Part shown: in pieces, positions 13,393-15,053 of the stretch
Numbering within the stretch: position 1 is the first letter of the stretch
How the letters are laid out: every line of letters begins with the position of its first letter
Origin: JBDHTS01 sp044220535
Lineage (GTDB): Bacteria; Pseudomonadota; Alphaproteobacteria; Micavibrionales; Micavibrionaceae
Reading direction: 5' to 3'
Assembly: GCA_044220535.1 (NCBI GenBank)
Contig: JBGAQU010000067.1
Location: 1-15,053 of the forward strand
DNA length: 15,053 nucleotides
Position numbers and translations under genes: made by a program
Notes under the pieces: generated by a model
Database searches by the model: none
Seen by the model: only the letters and a program-made list of their open reading frames with translations
What the model was told of the DNA's origin: nothing

Positions 13393-14778
13393 ATGTACTT
13401 CCTCTACGATCTCCAGCATGCCCTCCTGACACCCGCCCGTCTGGGCGCGGAGGCTTTGCGAACGGTCTACCAGCATCCCTGGAATCCGCTGGCCTCGACC
13501 CAGGCCGGGCGCACCATCGCCGCCTATGCGGAAATGTTCGAGCGCGGCACCAAACGGTTCGGCAAGCCGGATTTCGGGCTGAATGAAACGGTCATCGGCG
13601 GCAAGACGGTCGAGATTATCGAGGAACATATCCTCGAAAAGCCTTTCTGCAACCTGCTTCATTTCAAACGCAAGATCAAACGGAATGACCCTAAAGTTCT
13701 GATTGTCGCACCCATGTCCGGCCACTTCGCCACCCTGCTCCGCGGCACGGTCGAGGCTTTGCTGCCTCATCATGACGTTTTTATCACCGACTGGATCGAT
13801 GCCCGCCATGTTCCGTTACGCGCGGGCCGCTTTAACCTGGACGACTACATCGCCTACCTGCGTGAATTCATGAGCCTTCTCGGGCCTGATACACATTTGA
13901 TCGCCGTCTGTCAGCCTGCCGTGCCGGTCTATGCCGCCGTCGCGCTGATGGAGGCGGACAACGATCCCAACGCACCGCTTAGCATGACGCTGATGGGCGG
14001 ACCGATTGATCCACGCGTGTCGAAAACCAAAGTGACCGAACTGGCCGAAAGCCGACCGCTGACCTGGTTCGAACATTCGGTGACGATGGAAGTGCCCTAT
14101 TACTATCCCGGCGCGCACCGCAAAGTTTACCCCGGCTTTATCCAGCTCAGCGGCTTTATGTCGATGAACCTGGACCGCCATGTCGGCAGCCATATGAATT
14201 TCTTCGGCCACCTCGTCAAAGGCGACGGTGACGGTGCGGAGGCGCATCGCCGTTTCTACAATGAATACCTGTCTGTCATGGATATCACTGCCGAATTCTA
14301 TCTTCAGACGGTGGAAACCGTGTTCCAGCGCCATTTGCTGCCGCAAGGCAAAATGCACTGGCGCGATCCTGCCACAGGCAAGCTGCATATCGTCGACCCG
14401 ACCGCGATCAAGAAAACGGCACTGCTGACTATCGAGGGCGAACTGGATGATATCTCCGCCCACGGCCAGACCACGGCGGCGCATATCATCTCAACCGGCC
14501 TGCCCGCCAGCCACCAGTATCACCATTTCCAGGAAAATGTCGGCCATTACGGCATCTTCAACGGCCGCCGCTGGCGCACCCACATCATGCCTCGCATCCG
14601 CCACTTCATCCGTCACTTCGACAAGGATGTGGATGCAATCCCCGCCGCCGATCTGAAAGAAATCCCTGATAAAAAGCCTGCCCGCTGGAACAAGGCGGAG
14701 CATGGGCTGGATGCCGTGCTGAAACGCCTGAAAGAAAAGCAGGAAAAAGTCGGCATGACGGAAAATACCGACGCCTGA
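13393..14778 (+). CDS. phaZ: Intracellular polyhydroxyalkanoate depolymerase
   Basis: PhaZ breaks down stored polyhydroxybutyrate granules in the cytoplasm. The 461-residue protein aligns along its length with Ralstonia PhaZa1 (419 residues). The nucleophile motif is VCQPAVPV with C173, a cysteine in place of the lipase-box serine, as in PhaZa1 (Cys183). GELDDIS supplies D352 and VGHYGIFNGRRW supplies H385, with the same 33-residue spacing as Asp355-His388. ILEKPFCNLLHFKR and TDWIDARHVPL are further family blocks. No signal peptide is present, consistent with an intracellular enzyme. The start is uncertain: ATG 13393 begins at the family N-terminus (MYFLYDLQHALL); GTG 13390 has better spacing to GGAAAGG; ATG 13351 adds 14 residues with no ribosome site. 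A basic C-terminal tail of about 35 residues is extra. No PHA synthase or phasin gene is in the window. Confidence 0.95.
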   Translation: MYFLYDLQHALLTPARLGAEALRTVYQHPWNPLASTQAGRTIAAYAEMFERGTKRFGKPDFGLNETVIGGKTVEIIEEHILEKPFCNLLHFKRKIKRNDPKVLIVAPMSGHFATLLRGTVEALLPHHDVFITDWIDARHVPLRAGRFNLDDYIAYLREFMSLLGPDTHLIAVCQPAVPVYAAVALMEADNDPNAPLSMTLMGGPIDPRVSKTKVTELAESRPLTWFEHSVTMEVPYYYPGAHRKVYPGFIQLSGFMSMNLDRHVGSHMNFFGHLVKGDGDGAEAHRRFYNEYLSVMDITAEFYLQTVETVFQRHLLPQGKMHWRDPATGKLHIVDPTAIKKTALLTIEGELDDISAHGQTTAAHIISTGLPASHQYHHFQENVGHYGIFNGRRWRTHIMPRIRHFIRHFDKDVDAIPAADLKEIPDKKPARWNKAEHGLDAVLKRLKEKQEKVGMTENTDA

Positions 14779-14797
14779 CGGTTAATGCTAAAGCCTT

Positions 14798-15040
14798 TTA
14801 AGTCGGCTGCGCGTCAAAAAGTTTTGGCAATCTTTTGTACAAAAGATCCATATTTTTAGTGATCGCTATGCCCGCCAAATAAATGTGATCTGTCGATAAA
14901 ATTTTAAAGCAAGCCGTGCGAGCGGCATGTATGCCATGTAATGCCTCTATGCCTTCGGATATTTCAAAATGAAATTGACCGGCGAAATACCCGAAGTCGG
15001 TGAAAACCGTAAAGTGCGCATGAAGTAAATTTTCTGTCAT
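14798..15040 (-). CDS. Doubtful 80-residue hypothetical protein
   Basis: This minus-strand ORF begins MTENLLHAHFTVFTDFGYF and ends KLFDAQPT. No family is recognised. The composition is plausible for a small alpha/beta protein (FGYFAGQFHFEISEGIEALHG), but the sequence is more AT-rich than the neighbours, there is no ribosome site, and the start codon falls in what looks like the edge of a repeat (15035-15053). The ORF also contains a perfect 18-bp palindrome. It could be a fragment of a gene cut by the repeat, or not a gene. The interval 14779-15053 holds nothing else I can support. Confidence 0.3.
   Translation of the reverse strand: MTENLLHAHFTVFTDFGYFAGQFHFEISEGIEALHGIHAARTACFKILSTDHIYLAGIAITKNMDLLYKRLPKLFDAQPT
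14830..14847. repeat. Perfect 18-bp palindrome
   Basis: ATCTTTTGTACAAAAGAT is its own reverse complement, centred on GTAC, about 50 bp downstream of the phaZ stop. It might be a protein-binding site or part of an RNA hairpin. The stem is AT-rich and no U-tract follows, so it is not a good intrinsic terminator. Confidence 0.6.
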
Positions 15041-15053
15041 CCCGAACGCAGTG
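15035..15053. repeat. Possible start of a dispersed intergenic repeat
   Basis: The window ends in TGTCATCCCGAACGCAGTG. It resembles the beginning of GTCATCCCGAACGCAGTGAGGGAT-like palindromic repeats that I recall from many bacterial genomes. It differs from the repeat at 1-62 and 400-488. The rest lies outside, so this is tentative. Confidence 0.3.

Overview
The window looks like a chromosomal piece of a free-living alphaproteobacterium of moderately high GC. The clues are a Rrf2-type SUF regulator next to sufB, a Fur/Mur repressor without the CxxC zinc motifs, a DUF1491 protein, a PleC/DivJ-like PAS histidine kinase, a Tgt of the type I recall from Rickettsiales, and a Cys-type intracellular polyhydroxyalkanoate (PHA) depolymerase. 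Genus cannot be fixed from sequence alone; a Rhodospirillales or Micavibrio-like bacterium would fit. No rRNA, tRNA, CRISPR array, prophage or insertion sequence was recognised.

Layout. All convincing genes from 77 to 11396 are on the minus strand, apart from a possible 40-codon ORF. Reading in the direction of transcription from 11396 down: rpmB and tgt (ribosomal protein L28 and tRNA queuosine insertion); a degenerate GGDEF protein and upp (uracil salvage); a cytoplasmic PAS-PAS histidine kinase; a tight three-gene unit of fur/mur, a small Cys/His-rich protein and DUF1491; a lone AT-rich glycosyltransferase with its own promoter; prfC (release factor 3); the SUF iron-sulfur regulator overlapping sufB; and a small GIY-YIG nuclease gene bracketed by two copies of a palindromic repeat, sitting where the rest of a suf operon would be expected.

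Right of 11400 the arrangement changes. A 212-residue truncated CobT-like protein is on plus and a CbiB/CobD-like membrane protein is on minus, tail to tail with 1 bp between stops. Both resemble cobalamin nucleotide-loop enzymes but lack most of the residues that define them. A plus-strand intracellular PHA depolymerase (phaZ) follows. The window ends with a doubtful 80-codon ORF that contains a perfect 18-bp palindrome, then the start of a possible further repeat.

Most interesting signals: the CobT-like/CbiB-like pair; the Tgt that has lost all three zinc-ligand cysteines and also carries an exact 39-bp in-frame tandem duplication; a GGDEF domain with a broken active site but an intact inhibitory site; two genes whose -10 boxes lie 6 nt before the ATG (predicted leaderless mRNAs); a TTG start coupled by a TTGA overlap for DUF1491; and the repeat-flanked GIY-YIG gene beside sufB. 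Several starts were moved from the longest ORF on ribosome-site, promoter or homology grounds, as explained in each entry.
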